Source: an uncultured Burkholderiales bacterium (GTDB lineage Bacteria > Pseudomonadota > Gammaproteobacteria > Burkholderiales > Burkholderiaceae_D). From it: DNA of 14,342 nt. A program made the translations under genes and the position numbers. Below, in pieces: positions 14,299 through 14,342 of this stretch; position 1 is the first letter of the stretch; every line of letters starts with the position of its first letter. The notes under the pieces were generated by a model that saw nothing but the letters and a program-made list of their open reading frames with translations, made no database searches and was not told the DNA's origin. The DNA is taken from positions 1 to 14,342 of the forward strand of contig CAIVDH010000164.1 of NCBI GenBank assembly GCA_903904635.1, written 5' to 3'.

Positions 14299-14342
14299 AT
14301 GTCCAACGTATTTATCGCCTTTCAGGCCAACGAAGAATCCCG
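14299..14342 (+). CDS. dmpM: Phenol hydroxylase activator protein (P2), N-terminal fragment
   Basis: Only 14 codons are visible before the window ends: MSNVFIAFQANEES, which fits the N-terminus of DmpM (the family reads close to VYIAFQDND). DmpM is the cofactor-free coupling protein that modulates the diiron site of the oxygenase. A strong CAGGAG lies eight bases before the ATG. Position after dmpL supports the call. Confidence 0.85.
   Translation, partial: MSNVFIAFQANEES

Noticed and set aside
1..14342. Insertion sequences, CRISPR arrays, tRNA or rRNA genes
   Set aside because: No transposase-like protein, no regularly spaced repeats and no cloverleaf or rRNA segments were seen, including at the border between the housekeeping block, bcsA and the phenol cluster.

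Overview
The window reads as chromosomal DNA from a betaproteobacterium, most likely Burkholderiales. The order miaB-phoH-ybeY-corC-lnt-glyQ-glyS, the separate glycyl-tRNA synthetase alpha and beta subunits, and the moderate base composition all suit that group. I cannot fix the genus from sequence alone.

Region 1 (1-6750, minus strand) is a conserved housekeeping block: miaB (tRNA ms2i6A), phoH/ybeZ and ybeY (rRNA maturation), corC/ybeX (CBS-domain protein), lnt (lipoprotein N-acylation), glyQ and the first codons of glyS. Overlaps and short gaps tie most of it together. A weak hairpin-plus-U-tract right after ybeY splits the block in two. An extended -10 box just upstream of miaB is its likely promoter.

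Region 2 (6770-10204, minus strand) holds one long reading frame with a complete BcsA-type cellulose synthase (glycosyltransferase motifs, membrane segments, PilZ domain). It continues without a stop into a BcsS-like outer-membrane beta-barrel that has its own signal peptide, start codon and Shine-Dalgarno sequence. The frame stays open only because a homopolymer has nine T (sense strand). Eight or ten T would end BcsA as a separate protein. No bcsB, bcsZ or bcsC lies beside it. A 393-bp AT-rich region with two inverted repeats separates it from the next genes.

Region 3 (10205-14342) is the start of a phenol catabolic cluster. A DmpR/MopR-type sigma-54 activator and, just downstream, a GntR/FCD regulator (AphS-like) are read leftward. 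The multicomponent phenol hydroxylase genes dmpK, dmpL and the first codons of dmpM are read rightward. The 311-bp divergent region carries a very good -24/-12 promoter, two direct-repeat activator sites 32 bp apart, and a 13-bp repeat (GAAATTATCGATA) beside each of the two transcription units. Together these suggest phenol-activated, GntR-modulated expression of the hydroxylase.
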